The notes under the pieces were generated by a model. It saw only the letters and a program-made list of their open reading frames with translations, was not told where the DNA came from and made no database searches. Below are positions 11,282 to 24,399 of a DNA stretch of 64,000 nt, piece after piece. The translations under genes were made by a program, and so were the position numbers. The stretch lies in assembly GCA_013398175.1 (NCBI GenBank), contig VZRZ01004813.1:1749278-1813277 (forward strand). The letters run 5' to 3'. Source of the stretch: Climacteris rufus (lineage: Eukaryota > Chordata > Aves > Passeriformes > Climacteridae). The first letter of the stretch is position 1. The number at the start of each line of letters is the position of its first letter.

Positions 11282-12076
11282 ATGTACAAGAGTGTAGCCG
11301 TGGATGTGCACTGCTGAGGGCTGGGGACAGGCCTGAGGGCACACGGCGTCCTGCACTGGCTTTCCCTGGTGGTGCGGGGGCTGGCTGCCAAGTTGAAGCG
11401 CCTTTCCCCAAGCAGGGTTCCAGCCGTGCCTGGCTGGACAGTGCCGGCTCCTCTGCTGAGTAGGATTGCCCGTAGCCCGGTGGTCTTTGGCGGGACGACG
11501 AGAACAAAGACCAAAGGAGGGGCCTTTGTCCGGTGATTTCAGCTCTTTATTGAGGGCAGGGCAGCAGGAGAGGGTCCAGGGAAGGATCCGGGAGCGGGAG
11601 CAGGAACAAGGGTCCAGGCAAACTGAAGAGTCCGGAGCAAAGAACCCAGCTCAGGGATTGACAGGGGTTTATATAGGGAAAGGCAGAGGGGATACAGCCA
11701 GTGGGGGAACAGAAATTACAATATAACCAATGAGGAACTGAGGAGACAAGAACTTACTAGAACATGACCAAATATGTAACATTACATAACTAAGTAATAA
11801 ACCAATGAAAACAACGTATGCAAACGCAACCAAAAGGAATCATGGATTGGGTAAGTGTCACCCTAACCAGAGGGCAGTGTGCTGAGCTCTCTTCCACCAG
11901 TGTCAAGGCTTGCTTGCTGTAGCTTTAGCCACGCACACTGACACACAAGAGTATGTGGAATGTCATCCCAATGGTCAAAGGAGACAAAGGTGTCCTGGTG
12001 TCCTGGAATACGTGTATTACTCTGGAATACCTAGGTTCCTAAACCTTTGTAATCTTCAACTAGGAAAACAAACACA
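11282..12076 (-). mobile_element. LTR of an endogenous retrovirus, minus orientation
   Basis: Read on the minus strand, the segment starts TGTGTTTGTTTTCCTAG (right end, 12076) and contains a perfect TATATAAA box (TTTATATA at 11668-11675). A GC-rich R region follows and then AATAAA (TTTATT at 11546-11551), the order expected of a retroviral LTR. The outer bases at 12077-12082 are TATTCC; ATTTCC at 11276-11281 next to the left end matches 5 of 6, a possible degenerate 6-bp target duplication typical of ERVK-like integrases. The left end is less certain. The GC-rich block 11290-11460 could be a long U5 or a remnant of leader sequence, in which case the LTR proper ends near 11460. The open frames here on both strands are by-products of GC content. 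Confidence 0.7.
11546..11675 (-). promoter_or_regulatory. LTR TATA box and poly(A) signal, minus strand
   Basis: A TATATAAA box lies at 11668-11675 (reverse strand) and AATAAA at 11546-11551 (reverse strand), about 117 bp apart. This pair orients the LTR leftward and defines an R region of roughly 90 bp. Confidence 0.6.
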
Positions 12077-12082
12077 TATTCC

Positions 12083-15000
12083 ATACTAGCCTCTTGCCTT
12101 CCCAGATTGATCCATTTGAGATTGGTTCTGAAAGTAACTACATGACACAGAGAGAACTGCTCATGGGGTTGTCATCACTGTGAGAGATGAACTTCACCCA
12201 CTTTTTAGTAATTTGTAAGAGCTAAGTTCTTTGGAATTAGTACGCTCCAGATGTCAGCTGGAGTAGGCAGACGAGTCCTTTAGGAGGAAATTGCCAACCT
12301 CTGTTACTTTTTTCCTTTCTCTTTGGAACAGAGGCTGTGAATTTTACAGATCTGAATGTCTTTTATTCTGCTTCCAATGACAATTGACTGCCACTTGCTG
12401 TTAGAACCCTGTCCTGTTCTTGACCTTGATAGTGAAAAAGCATGAATTTCCAACTGAAATCAGCAGCCAGCTTGTCCCTGGCAGAATGGCCATTTCATAG
12501 CTGGTGTTGTTACGGACCCTGACCTGCACAGCTTCCATGTATTCTGCTCAATGTTGTCTAGGCATGCGTGGTCTCTGCATTTTAACAAACAAGCAAGAGA
12601 TAAAAAGACAACAAGACTGAATGAATAGCACAGCTGTGGGGTTTTTTTCCCATAGAATTTTTATAAAATAGGAACTCCAAGAAGACAAAACCTCCAACAG
12701 TGAAAGAACTAGCTAACACCCCTCCCGACAAAAACACACAAATTTCTGCATGTTTATTCCAATTGCTATTGAAAAGCAAATGACCAGCCTGTCTCTTACT
12801 CCATCTCTTCCAGGAGATAAAATAGTTTTAAAAATGGTCAGCTGTTCTTCATTTGAGTTCAGCCTTTGAGACTGGTGTAATGCTCACACAGCAGGAAAAA
12901 TAAAAGGGGAAAATTTGGCCAGTTAGTGACACTGAGTCTTTGAGCAACTGAGACACAAACTCCCGAAAATGCTCTGCACCTTAATTGCCATTGCCTGGAA
13001 CTGACATCTTTGAAGGTCAGACCTTCATGCATCAAACTGTTATGTGCTCTAAACAATACTGGGGCCCAGTGTAAATCAGAATTTGAATTCTGAAGTTTCC
13101 AAATCCAGTGGAGCAAATGAAACTCAGATTTGGAAAATATGGGAAACAGCTAGAATTGAAGTCTAATTGAGTAAATATAAATTGATCGTGTCGTAATTAA
13201 AATCTTGATATATGCATGTTCTTTTGAAAATTTTGGTGAGGCTTAGCTTAGTGATTCTTGGCCATTTATGCAAACTTACATGCTACAGTTAAAGGTGAAA
13301 AAATATTGGATCCCTTTCCAGTTGTGGCTATCGGTACACCAACCATAAAAAAGTTAATTCTAGCAGAATTTCAGTCTGTCTTCTAAATAATGCAAAATAC
13401 CAGCTGTATGTTGTGCAATATTATTCATCAGTTGTGAGAATGATTTTGCCTTTGAGCATTTTCTCCCATGAGCTCTTCCTTTCAGAAATAGCCAGAAATC
13501 AGTGCATGTGCAGAATAGATCATTAAAGAAGCATTCTAAAAATGAAAGAAAACATGAATTCCAAAGAAGAATGCACTTATATAAATTTGACAATACATGA
13601 AGAATCTAATAAAATTTTTTTCACATTCTTACTCTGTGATAGCATTGGTTATAAAGTATAAGCTGGAGTGTGTGAATTTCTGTAGAGAAGAAAATCCTCC
13701 TTCAGTCTAATGATTTTTATAGATTCAGAACGATTATATGTTTCCTTGCTTTTAAGATTTTTTTTTTTGCTGTGTTAAACATGTAGTTCTTGAGTGAAGT
13801 TAAAAGAAACCATATAAACTTACTGAAAATCTGCATAATTATGACATTTTAAGACCAAGTTTTCTGACATGCACAAACCAATCCAAAGTCTGAATGGTCT
13901 TTTAGGGTCTAGTTTAATAACCTAATGTAATGAAATAGTTTTAACCCCTTCAACATCTATAAATATGAGAAAGATATCTTTTACTTATATTGTTGCAGTT
14001 ATGGCTACTTCGTTGTTTGTAAACAAGATAACCCATGGGGTATTTTTTTTCTGTCAGAGACATTATCTTTCTCTTTCTCATTGCATCAGACGTAGAAGTT
14101 ATATACTGCACATATTTTTCAGATGAAGCATATATGTTACATTTGAAAGACCAGATGTCTGTAGCTACAAAATCACACACTATCAAGATACTTCAGATAT
14201 ACAAAAGGCTTGGTGTATGTAATCTACTCTTTCACATCAGTCTCCAGGATACAGGAGTTAGGAACCTTTCTGCCCTACTACAATGACAAAATCATAGCAA
14301 ACTCAATGAGACTATATATTTAATAAAACAGGTCACATTTCAAAAAACTGTTACAGCACATAATGGATTTACCATGAAAAGACAAATTGCAACATTCAGC
14401 TTTCCAGTTTTTATATATTCAAGACAACTGTGAATGAAAATTAAGTACTTACTGTATGGGATCTTGGAATTTGCATGAATTTATGCTTAAAAGCTGAACA
14501 TTAGCACCTCCAAGATGAAGCCTGTAATTTTAAAAGTATTAGTAGTGAGCTAATTTGAAACATGCCTTTCCCACAAAAGAATGTTCTAAGCTCTTGAGGG
14601 GGAAAATTAATTTCTGGCTACTGTTTCATTTACATTTCCATACTCCAACAATTTTCATAATTAGATTATTTCTAAAATAAAGAAGACAATCATATTTTGT
14701 TTAAACAATGGGAAGTAGAAAGACTTATAAGTCTACAGTAACAAATTGGAAATATAAACCAGTTTTTAATTCTGATTTTCTAAGAATATTCTCTAAGATA
14801 AATGTTATCTGTTTAATGGAATTGGCATCAAATGGTGCTTACACTCTAGTAAACTTACTTTGGAGTAGGGTGTCTCATAATGTTCAGCACTTTCAGGTCT
14901 TTTAAAAGTACGTGTCATAAAAAGTAGGATGTTTGAGAATGAGTGGCCAGAAAGCCACGTGAGGGCACTTTGACATGCAGGCCTCCTTGGTCCACTGCAC

Positions 15001-16046
15001 AACTAACTCCAAGTAGTTTCTTTCATTCCCTTTGGTCTGCTACTTATGGCAGTCCTCGTACAGCTGTGGATGCTCAAAAAGCTCCAGCACAGGTAATCTT
15101 AAGAGCAGGTTTTTCTTCCCACATTTTCACTGATTTCTGATAAGACTAAGAGTCTTTTGGCTCATCTAGTTTCCTTCTGCAGACCTGCATTATAATCCCC
15201 ATAACACAAGCTGATTTGACCTCTTTTGTGGTACTTTTTAAATGAGCAAGTGAATTTTTTGAACTATACATTGTTTTACAAATGGAAGCATTTAAAAAAA
15301 AAGAAGTGAGTCGAGATAAAAGAAAAAGCGAATGAAAACAAAAAAGAGGGTAAGTTTCTCAATGAAGGGTATCTCACAGCACTTAACACCTAAGAGACTT
15401 TGAAGCTAGTCTCACTAGTTTCTCCTTATAACCAAGAGGGAGAAAAATACTCAGATATTTACAGCATTCCAGAAACATTCTGGCTAGTCTGATCTTAAAA
15501 TCCCTCAGTGATGGAAGCCATAAATTCCTTAGCTCCCCTATAGCTAGTAGTCATGCCATAATGATGGCATAACAGTTACATTTTAGCTCTTACATTCTCA
15601 ACTTCTGAGGACAGTTGTGATTTAAATACAGTTCGAAATAAATTTAGTTGAATAAGAAACTATATTTCTTCCTTTTGCTCATTAATTCTGCATGTTAAAA
15701 TATGATCATACTAAATAACTCAGCAAATTCACTCTGACCAGGAGATATTCTTGGTCAGAGTGAATATTCTTATAGGTCATATTCTTAGCTTGACTGTGTC
15801 TGAAAGTTGCATCTCCACATTATACAGAAAGCATATGGACATATATAAGAATATAAACTTATAGGGACTACTTACTTGAGAAAGAAGCACCTTACTGACT
15901 GTAGTGACATTTGTTTCATGTTTGATTTGGGAACAACTGGCATAGAGGCTTGGGGTTTTTTCTTGGTTTATGATTTATTTCCATTATTAGCACAAATATA
16001 ATGACTACATGAGGATGTTATATTTTATCGTTGGCCTGGATAGGAT
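12083..16046. other. unique AT-rich DNA, no gene seen
   Basis: No gene is supported. Open frames are all under 90 codons. A perfect stem-loop at 15727-15765 is listed separately. Bases about 15485-15540 (GTCTGATCTTAAAATCCCTC and AGTGATGGAAGCC) resemble a very old reverse-oriented CR1, too weakly to call firmly. Confidence 0.5.
15727..15765. repeat. perfect 14-bp stem-loop, 11-nt loop
   Basis: The left arm ATTCACTCTGACCA (15727-15740) and right arm TGGTCAGAGTGAAT (15752-15765) are exact reverse complements around an 11-nt loop. Just downstream, ATATTCTTATAGGTCATATTCTT repeats the loop text ATATTCTT, which suggests a local copy-back event. Confidence 0.95.
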
Positions 16047-16066
16047 TGGATGGATGGATGGATGGA
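16047..16066. repeat. (TGGA)5 microsatellite
   Basis: Five exact TGGA units occur in a row, preceded by the near-unit GGAT. Confidence 0.95.
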
Positions 16067-19000
16067 CTCTGGATTATAAAGTGCACAGTCAAGAGGAGGA
16101 TTGCAGAAGAAAGTGTTGAGTACATGGTATATGTATGCTACAGCTGGGGAGAGAAAGGATTACTGATCGAGGTCCCCCCATAAGGATGTGCATACCTGCC
16201 TCTCCAACATGCATGTTGTGTGGGACATGCTGTCCAACTGCAGCTAACCCCAGTTAGTTCTGGATAAGAGAGAGGCTAAAAAGCTAGGTCTGCACATCCA
16301 TTCCTGAACTTTGAGGGTTGTATATTTAGTTCTACTCAAAATATGTTTCTGCTCAGTTTTCTGAGGAAAATAATGAAAATTAAGTGATGCCATCACCCCT
16401 TTTAATATCCTTTTAATGCCATTAAAAATTTATTTCTCCATTTTTAAATAATGAAAATCAAAGTTCCCAACAAGATAGTACTACAAGATTAGCTCTTTCA
16501 GCGCTCAAATATAGAACCAATTTTAAGTTTGTGTCTTGAATTTTTTCTCTTATTTCCAACTTTGTCTAAAGGTTCATGTGAAAAAGTTCTTTTGCTTTGT
16601 CTCAGGGCATGATAATAAATCAATGAAAAATAATACAGGAAATATTATTCAAAAGAAAAAGGGTAGTAATACTTTTTCCATATCAGCACCAATGATTTTA
16701 TACCTCATTACTATGCAATGTCATCGCTGCATGCTTTTGTAAATAATGCTGCTTGAAATATTCTTGATGTTAATCAAAACACTTGTCTTGTTCATGTCTC
16801 TTGAAGGAATATGCATGATTAGAAATAGCTTTAATTTTTCACCATACCTCTTTTTATTTACCTCTTTCTCATCCTCTCTTTTCTTCTTGTCCATCTCAGT
16901 ACATGCACAAAAAAAAGGAGTTGTACTGAATTTTGACATGCAAAGAATCATGAGCAAACAGGATAAGACAAGTTCTATATGTCATTAAAAAAGACATAGC
17001 TATATTTGCAAAATAAAGACCTGTATTCACATGTGTTTTGTCCAAACAAAACATGAATACAAGATGTGACAGACCCGGTGAAATAATTAAGGAGGTACAT
17101 ATGACACTTAATGAATAGAACAGTCTGGTGTTCATCCAGTGCTTCAGAAGTAAGGAATTGAAAAATAACAGATCAGATCAGCTTATTTAAATACCGCTCA
17201 TAGTAACTAGCAGTTTGACATTATTTTCTGAGAGATACTGTGCCTACCAGCCACTGTACAATGAAAAAAAATCATGTAAACCTCCAGGGAAGTAGCGTAC
17301 TGTCAAAAAGGAAAAAGGCCATATACATAACATTAATTCTTTCTCATGGAAAGAAGACATTAATGTTCAATTCCTACATCTCCTAAAAACAAAAGCATAA
17401 AAGAGAAAGTGTTCTGAGTTTTTTTCACTCTTGACTGATATGACTTATCTTCACCCTTTGAAATACTATTTTATTATATTTATATATAAAAACTCCTACA
17501 CAATTTTTATAAAGAAAACGATGACTTCTCTTTGCCAATCTTTTGTTATCTTTACACCCTTCAGAACTGTAATCTTATTAGTAATTGTTTATGGAATTAT
17601 TTTACAGCAATGCTCAGCAAAACAGGATGCACAGCTAAAATTCCTTATGAAGGAGATAAGAAAATCATAACTTGCTTGATGCAAGAAGTTACTGGCTTAA
17701 CGTGGTGTCCTACTGTTTACTTTTTTTTTTAATACTATGTAACCAGTACATCCCAAACTGAATGAAACTTCCCTATGTGTATCAGGCAGCAGCAAGCGTT
17801 GGTCAGACAGGCAGCATGGTAAGGCAAGAAAAAATTACTTCTCCCATTACTCCATGATTTAGTTTTCTCTTTTAAACATACCTTTCTATGGTCAACATTC
17901 CAGTGTAGTGCAGCAGAAAAATCAAAATGGGAACAAAACACTTTAGCTTAACAGAAAATTCTATTTCTTGGCAATTTTTTGAAAGATTGCTTAGAATTTC
18001 AATATTACAAGGGATGGAAATTCCTTCTGGCTGCTTCTAACCTCCCTCATTTGTCGTTCATTCAGAGCAAGGAGGTAATAGGTAGGAAATGCAATCGTGT
18101 AGTTAAGGGTCCAAAGAACAATGTATTTTGAATCCAAATATAAGAAATATGTGCAACATCTCTTAAGCTGTTTTTACAAATCTGTCTAGCCCACAATTAT
18201 TAAAAAAAAAAAAAAAAAAGAGTATTTACAGTGAATCTCCAGGAAAAGCATTCCTCCATTTCTTTCCAGTTATTCACTAAGAAAAGTGACTATAATCAAA
18301 TCTCTTATATTTCAAAAACTTAGTTACTTGGCAACTGTGACTGTGATTCTAGACTGCAGGATATATGTGCATTTTAGGTGATTTCCCCAGGTGCTCAGCA
18401 ATATGTTTTTATTTTCTGAGTGAGAACTGGGATTGCAAAAAGTATTTCTTGTGGAAATAAATGCAATTCATCCGTGTTCTTCTGCCAAAGTATACCATAA
18501 ATTGCTCATATGGTTATTGTGTTCTCAAGAGTAATATATAAAACAATATATGCAATATTTCACTTTGAATTTCAGCTTAACACCAAAATAGTGCCCACTG
18601 CTGTCTCTACTAGGCAGAAAGTTACTGACAGTTGAGTTGGAGTACTGATTAGACATCAAATATGAAATTCTACAAATCTTCTACGGGAAATAATGTATCC
18701 TTGATTCTCCCACCCTTCCTCCACTGTGCTGTAACTTTTACACTGAGCAATATGGATAAACACTCTGGTGCATATATTACTCAGTTTCTTTAAGTGGTGG
18801 AACTGGAGCCTCAATAAATAGCAATGAATTATGAAACATAAATTTATTTGTTTAAAAATAAAATCAGACTTCTGTTTACTTTTGCTTACTGCACTCAGCC
18901 TCTTTTATATGATGTATTTGTGGCTTGGGAGTAGGATGGAGACAGTGTACAGAGGTATGGTCAGAGTTTAGCTAACTCTAGTCCAGACTGTAATTTTAGT

Positions 19001-20253
19001 ACTATAATAGGACTAAAAGCCTTTGGCTGGACTTATATAGTGTAGTTTTTCTTTAGAGTCAGTACAAACTATTTAAGTGCATGTATCAATATAACACTGA
19101 ACATTTTTTTGCATTTTCGTCATACCATTTAGCTTTGTCTCTTATATAAGGGATGTGCAGATATGTAAGCAAGTAAAATACAGTGAAACTACATGTATGT
19201 CCATACAGAAGGGACAGGAAGAGGCACCTAAAATATTGAATGTCCAGTATCGAAGGAAAACAGGATGCAGGGTAAACATGGTGCATTATCACTTCAGGGT
19301 AAGTGTATTTCAAATGTTTTAGTCAACAAGCTGTGAAGAAAAGGAGCACCAGCCTCCTACAAGAGATCTCACTGCCCTAATACTTAGATGGACAAACCTC
19401 CCAGGAGAAACGATGGAAAAATTCTTTTAGGGATTTTTCATTTTCAGTAGAATGAAGTGACTGCATAACTACTATTCTTTGACTATTCTGTTTCAAGTTG
19501 CCCAAACAAGCAGCCCTCATGTTGTAGTATATTATATATCAACATAAAAGCACTACTGTGTGTATATATATATGTACATCCTAAATCAAAGATCACTCAT
19601 GACATCCTAGTTAAAAATATTATCTGTTTTGCACGGGTAAATAACATATCTTGCACAATTTAATCTTGGTGTTTACAAAATTTTTCACAGGGTTTGAGTT
19701 GTGTTTTCTTGCTTCCTATGAACTTCTGATATTTGCTAGTACTTAAGGCATACATTTTAGAGTTTTGTCATATTTTTGTCAATGTCAGTCACATGGTCTT
19801 GACCACATCAATTCATTCACTGAATTTCAGTTTTTTTATCTGTAAATGTTCAACAAACACTGCAGTTTTTAAAGCTTAGTCATAGCCTTGAAAGTATAGA
19901 CAACTGCAAAGTATTATTTCTACTTACAAGTTTTGAAGTTAAATCTCCGTTCAGTAATTCATAAAGTCAGAAGGAACTAGTAGAACTTTGGTCTTATATA
20001 ATATGAGGTATAAGACTTCATCTAGCTACTTTTTGATTATGCTACTTGGCTTAAACTCACCTATCCTATTCTGTGCTGCTTTGAGTCTGTTAACCTTTTA
20101 TTTGTTTGTTTTTTTCCTTGTCACATTTTTGCTTTGCTGACTTAAAGAGCTATTATGTACCTATATTTTCTCCCTGTGATTTAAGTTACCTCTTGTATAT
20201 AAGGTATCCTATTTGATAAATACTCTGGAGGCAATCCTAATGTATCAAATTCC
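16067..20253. other. unique AT-rich DNA, no gene seen
   Basis: No gene is supported. An A17 run lies at 18203-18219 with no recognisable retrocopy upstream of it. A short TA run lies near 19563-19573. Bases 19960-20070 faintly resemble an old CR1 tail, below the level of a call. Confidence 0.5.
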
Positions 20254-20407
20254 TCATCCCTGGAAGTGTTCAAGGCCAGGCTGGATGGGGCTCTGAGTAA
20301 CCTGGTCGAATGGAAGGCGTCCCTGCCCATGGCATAGGGGTTGGAACTGGATGACCTTTAATGTCACTTCAAACCCAGACTATTCTATGGTTCTGTGGCT
20401 CTATGAT
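20254..20407 (+). mobile_element. CR1 LINE 3' end, plus orientation
   Basis: The text CCTGGAAGTGTTCAAGGCCA, then CTGGATGGGGCTCTGAG, CCCTGCCCATGG, GTTGGAACTGGATGACCTTTAA and a closing CTATTCTATGGTTCTGTG/CTATGAT is the standard avian CR1 3' untranslated region running into its degenerate octamer tail. It is 5' truncated, as nearly all avian CR1 copies are, and carries no open reading frame. Confidence 0.93.
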
Positions 20408-20635
20408 AAAAAACAAAATGGTTGATAGTGTGCTAGAGTTTCAAGGTTTTTTGGGAAGTGATGCTGATCAGAGAGACAAAACCAAGAATCGGATCAGGAC
20501 ACTATGGGTTTGCCTGAAGTTCTTCCCTGATTCCATACTGCTTTGTGTTCCATCTGTGCTACCTCTCAGAGTCACAATACATCTCAGACTTGTTCAGACA
20601 AGGTTTTATTTGGCTGGCTTTGTGTTTCTGGTTCT

Positions 20636-20742
20636 GTGGTTTGGGTTTTTTTTTTTGATTTTTTTGTTTGTTTGTTTGGGTTTTTTTTTTGTTTGTTTGG
20701 TTTTTTGTTTTTTTGTTGTTGTTGTTGTTGTTTGTTTGTTTT
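20636..20742. repeat. T/G-rich low-complexity tract (GTTT, GTT units)
   Basis: Runs of T interrupted by G give GTTT-type units, then five GTT units, then GTTT again. The Phe/Cys/Val-rich open frames through it are artefacts of this composition. Confidence 0.9.
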
Positions 20743-22803
20743 AATGAGATTGGAATTATTCATTCACATGTAATGTTAGTTGCTTTTAGTTCCATGGATA
20801 AAATGATGAATATGTTAAAGTCTGTGTCAAAATCTCAGGATAATGAGTAGACAGGGATTTTGCCAAGGAGTCTAACTATGTATGGCTGTGAGAGAACCTT
20901 AAGAATTAATGAATATGAAACACCTTTAAATATCTTTAAATATGGAAGGAATCTAAATCACTGAGATATCTTCATTGTGTTGGCCATGTAAAGAATGGAT
21001 GTATTTCACGGATACACAAATTTGTGCATACACCTGTGTCTACATTGCTTTGTAGCAATGTTTGACTGTAGTTTGACTGGTAGCCATTTGAGCTGGAGGA
21101 TGAAAACAGCTGGAGTTCCTTGCTTTATAAAGATGCCCTTTTATTAATGAAGAATGGATGTTATTTAAAGAAGCCTATGCTAGAGCCAATTTCCTATAGA
21201 GGGTGAAAAAGCCATTCAATGTGTCAAAATGGTTCTTTACATCTGTGAAGCTAAATATTGTGAAATATCCCAAATTTGTTATCCATACTTCTAAAGTACA
21301 ATGGGCAGCTGGTAGACTCATTCAAATGTGGAGCAGGAAGAGGAGAATTTGGTGCAGATTTGATAGATGTGGTTTGCAAGACACTCCAGAAACATTTACC
21401 TTGCAGTACGATCATAATCGTCACCCCTCCCCAAATTACTTTCAGAAGAATAATCAAGTTTTGTTCTCTATGATAAAATATCCTTTTTTACAAGTGTCTG
21501 AAATATAGACAAGGTCAGCAGGTAGCACAGCATGATTCTGAGACTTGGACAATAAAACATTATAAATTCTGTACCGGGGACAAAAAACCTTTGGGAAAAA
21601 TTGGAGGGGGAAAAGATAGTAAAAAAAACTTATTTAATAAAAGTGACATATTCAAAAATCATTTTATTTTTTTTAATATTGTCTGCCAGATGCAAGACAA
21701 TCTATATGGTTATGAGTATACAAATGTAGATGTGTAAAACACACATAGATAGCCTCTCCACTACAGGAATATTCCTAGGTTTCCTTATTTCTTAACCCCT
21801 CCCTGATGCCCATCTCTACTATCTCTCAACACTTTAAGTGCACATCTTTCTCCTGTCACTCTTTACTATAATGTTTGGGTGGTCAGATGTGTGCAATCTA
21901 CAACATTGCTTTTCTATCTGATATTTGTTGCAGTGTTGTTGTAGCAGTACTGAGAAGAAGAATGGATAGCAGAATGGTTTATGTAACTTGTGTTCATTGA
22001 CATGGCTTACTGAAGACAGTAACAGCTGTCATCTTTTTAGCTTTGATAATCTTGGCCCTACACATGAGGTAGCAATCAGGTTTTATACCTTGCTAGTGGG
22101 GTCATTTGATTGTTTCTTCCTGTTGGCATCATTCTTAATGATGCTGCATGATGACTTCTTGGCAGAGGTTTGTAGAAGAGCTGGGTGATCTGACACAATG
22201 GTTTGGGTTTCTCTGCCTCTGTTGTGGCCGCAGTTCTTATTTGTATATTTGAGATATCTGCTCTCAAACAAATCCCACAGACACAACCACAAAGAATTTT
22301 GAAAGATGTAGATCCCCCAAAAGGAGAAAACCAGGCTTACTTAGGAAATTTAAATTTTTCACAAAACAGATATTCATATGCCAAATGCACAATGAACAAA
22401 GATGCCCGTCTGCCAGGCAATCCCTGTCAAGGCAGTTTGTAAGGGAGGGCTTGTGCAGAAACTTGTTGGGTTGTCAGGTTCATGGAACATAGCTGCAAGT
22501 CTCATTTCAATGGGCAGAAGTTATTGCCTTTGTATTTCTGGGGATAAAGAATGTGCTGGATTTTCCACAAGAACTTATGTAACGACATTCTCCATTTACT
22601 TCTAATTTTTTACAGCTTTCATCTAAATAAGAGCTTTAAGTGTTAAATCTATCATTGAAGAACATTATGTGAAATAGCAATGTCTTCTGGAGGTTTTTGG
22701 GTTCATAAAACTACAAATAGTTGTACTTCTCTATACTAGCTGTTTTCATGTGTGAAAAATATGAAACCAACAATATATTTGTCATTAAATGAATCACACA
22801 TCT

Positions 22804-22840
22804 ATAATTTGTTGAAAGCTGACAATAGTCAACAAATTAT
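22804..22840. repeat. perfect 12-bp stem-loop, 13-nt loop
   Basis: ATAATTTGTTGA (22804-22815) and TCAACAAATTAT (22829-22840) are exact reverse complements with a 13-nt loop. Confidence 0.95.
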
Positions 22841-23826
22841 TCCTTGGACTGAGATGATTAATGAAAAATGTAAAAGGAGAAACTTAGAGAAAAGAAAGGG
22901 AAACTAGAAGTGAGCAGTGGATGCATTGGGAGCTCATATTGATGCTGTATCAGCTATTCATGAGGGGGACAATGTACAGATTGTAGGTGAAATTAGAAGA
23001 GAAAACAAAGCTGTAGAAAAAGCATTGCAAAAGAAGGTAAATGAGAAATACAGTTAAAGAAACAGCAATCTAAATTAAATGCAATAGAAAATAAAGTCAT
23101 TAAATAGATTTAAACGCAGGATGGGAAAATGGGAGGGGAAGGACAGAGGAAACACTGAGGGCTCTGTTCAGTTTCTCAGATGTTTTGGAACCAATCTTTC
23201 AATGCCTTCTTTGGCATCATTTTGCACCTGAACATTATGAAAGAACAGGATAAAAGAATGAAGAAAAATCAGCTCTGACAGCCTTCCTTAATGGCAGCCC
23301 TGTCTTCAAAAATGGCAACGTGCCTAGTAGGGTGTCAGCACTTTTCAACCAGTTTCTTGCCCATCATCCTTTGTTTTCTTACCTACTGAACTCTATTTTA
23401 TTTTCTTGCATTTTTTCCTTAATGTAACTTTCTTAGCTTTGAGCTTTTTGCTATAACTACCTTTCAGATTCAGTCAGCTAAGCATGGTTATTTTCAATAA
23501 TTTCAATATATATTCACTATCAGACTTCTGTTTTAACTTGCCTTTATAGTATGAAAGCAAGAACAGGTGTGCTGTGTATTTTCTCAGCCAAAATCCAGTG
23601 TCTTCATTGTAATGACAAGTTATTAATTTCTCATTATGATAGATCATCCACCTGGAAGTAGAATTATTTTTCTAATAAGAAAGTAAGTACTGGGTTCGCT
23701 GCCATAGCTGTATAAAATAATCTGCCTTGAAAAATCTGCCAAGGACAACTTGTACAAGTATGATTTGGAATCGTTCTGTAGAATTTTAAATGTCCTTTAT
23801 GAATTCCTCTCCATGGACAATCAGCT

Positions 23827-23960
23827 TTCATAGAAAGAAACAAGGGAGAAGAAAAGGCAAAAAAAGAGAGTGTCAGTAAGAAAGAGAGAAAAAAACTGGG
23901 AGAGGCAAAAATAGGAGGGAGAGAGGGCAGGGGGGAAAAGAAGGAAAACAAAAAAGGTTT
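23827..23960. repeat. purine-rich low-complexity stretch
   Basis: About 130 bp is dominated by A and G on the plus strand (GAAAGAGAGAAAAAAACTGGGAG-type text). The 95-codon open frame on the minus strand, rich in Phe, Ser and Leu, is the complement of this bias. Confidence 0.8.
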
Positions 23961-24374
23961 GTTTTCAATATCAAATCAGAATATTTGGTAAGCAGAAGTG
24001 GTTTATTTTATGTTGCCTGAGATATATGCTTCTTTATCAACATAAAATATCATTGTTTTACAAAAGAGTGTCTCTCTCCTATTACCTCTTAATCTTTGGA
24101 TCTTATAGTAATTGGATGCTACTTAGAAGGGTTTGAACCAAGCCAGAAAAAAAAAGAATTAAAAACCCCCAAACCCTTATTATGTGTAGTTAATAAAATT
24201 TTCTATTTTATTTATGGTAATAGTATGTCAGAGCTATAAACTAGACACTGATACATCTTCACAGTATGTTCACAATTTTTTACTAAAATAATAAGTAGAG
24301 TATTTACTTATGCAACAGAATGTTACTGGATTACTCTCTTTTTTACCAAACTTTCTCTGGATCCATACATCATT

Positions 24375-24399
24375 AAAAAAAAAAAAAAAAAAAAAAAAA
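24375..24399. repeat. A25 homopolymer
   Basis: Twenty-five consecutive A are followed by GAAAAA. No target duplication or retrocopy body was found upstream, so I cannot say that it is a retroposon tail. Confidence 0.9.

Noticed and set aside
15485..15540. Possible ancient CR1 in reverse orientation
   Set aside because: Only short scattered similarity to the CR1 tail; no octamer end was found.
16205..16218. 14-bp loopless palindrome CAACATGCATGTTG
   Set aside because: Palindromes of this size without a loop are expected a few times in 64 kb by chance.
24375..24399. A25 run as a retrocopy tail
   Set aside because: No target duplication, and no recognisable gene or LINE body precedes it. Birds' CR1 elements end in octamers rather than poly(A).
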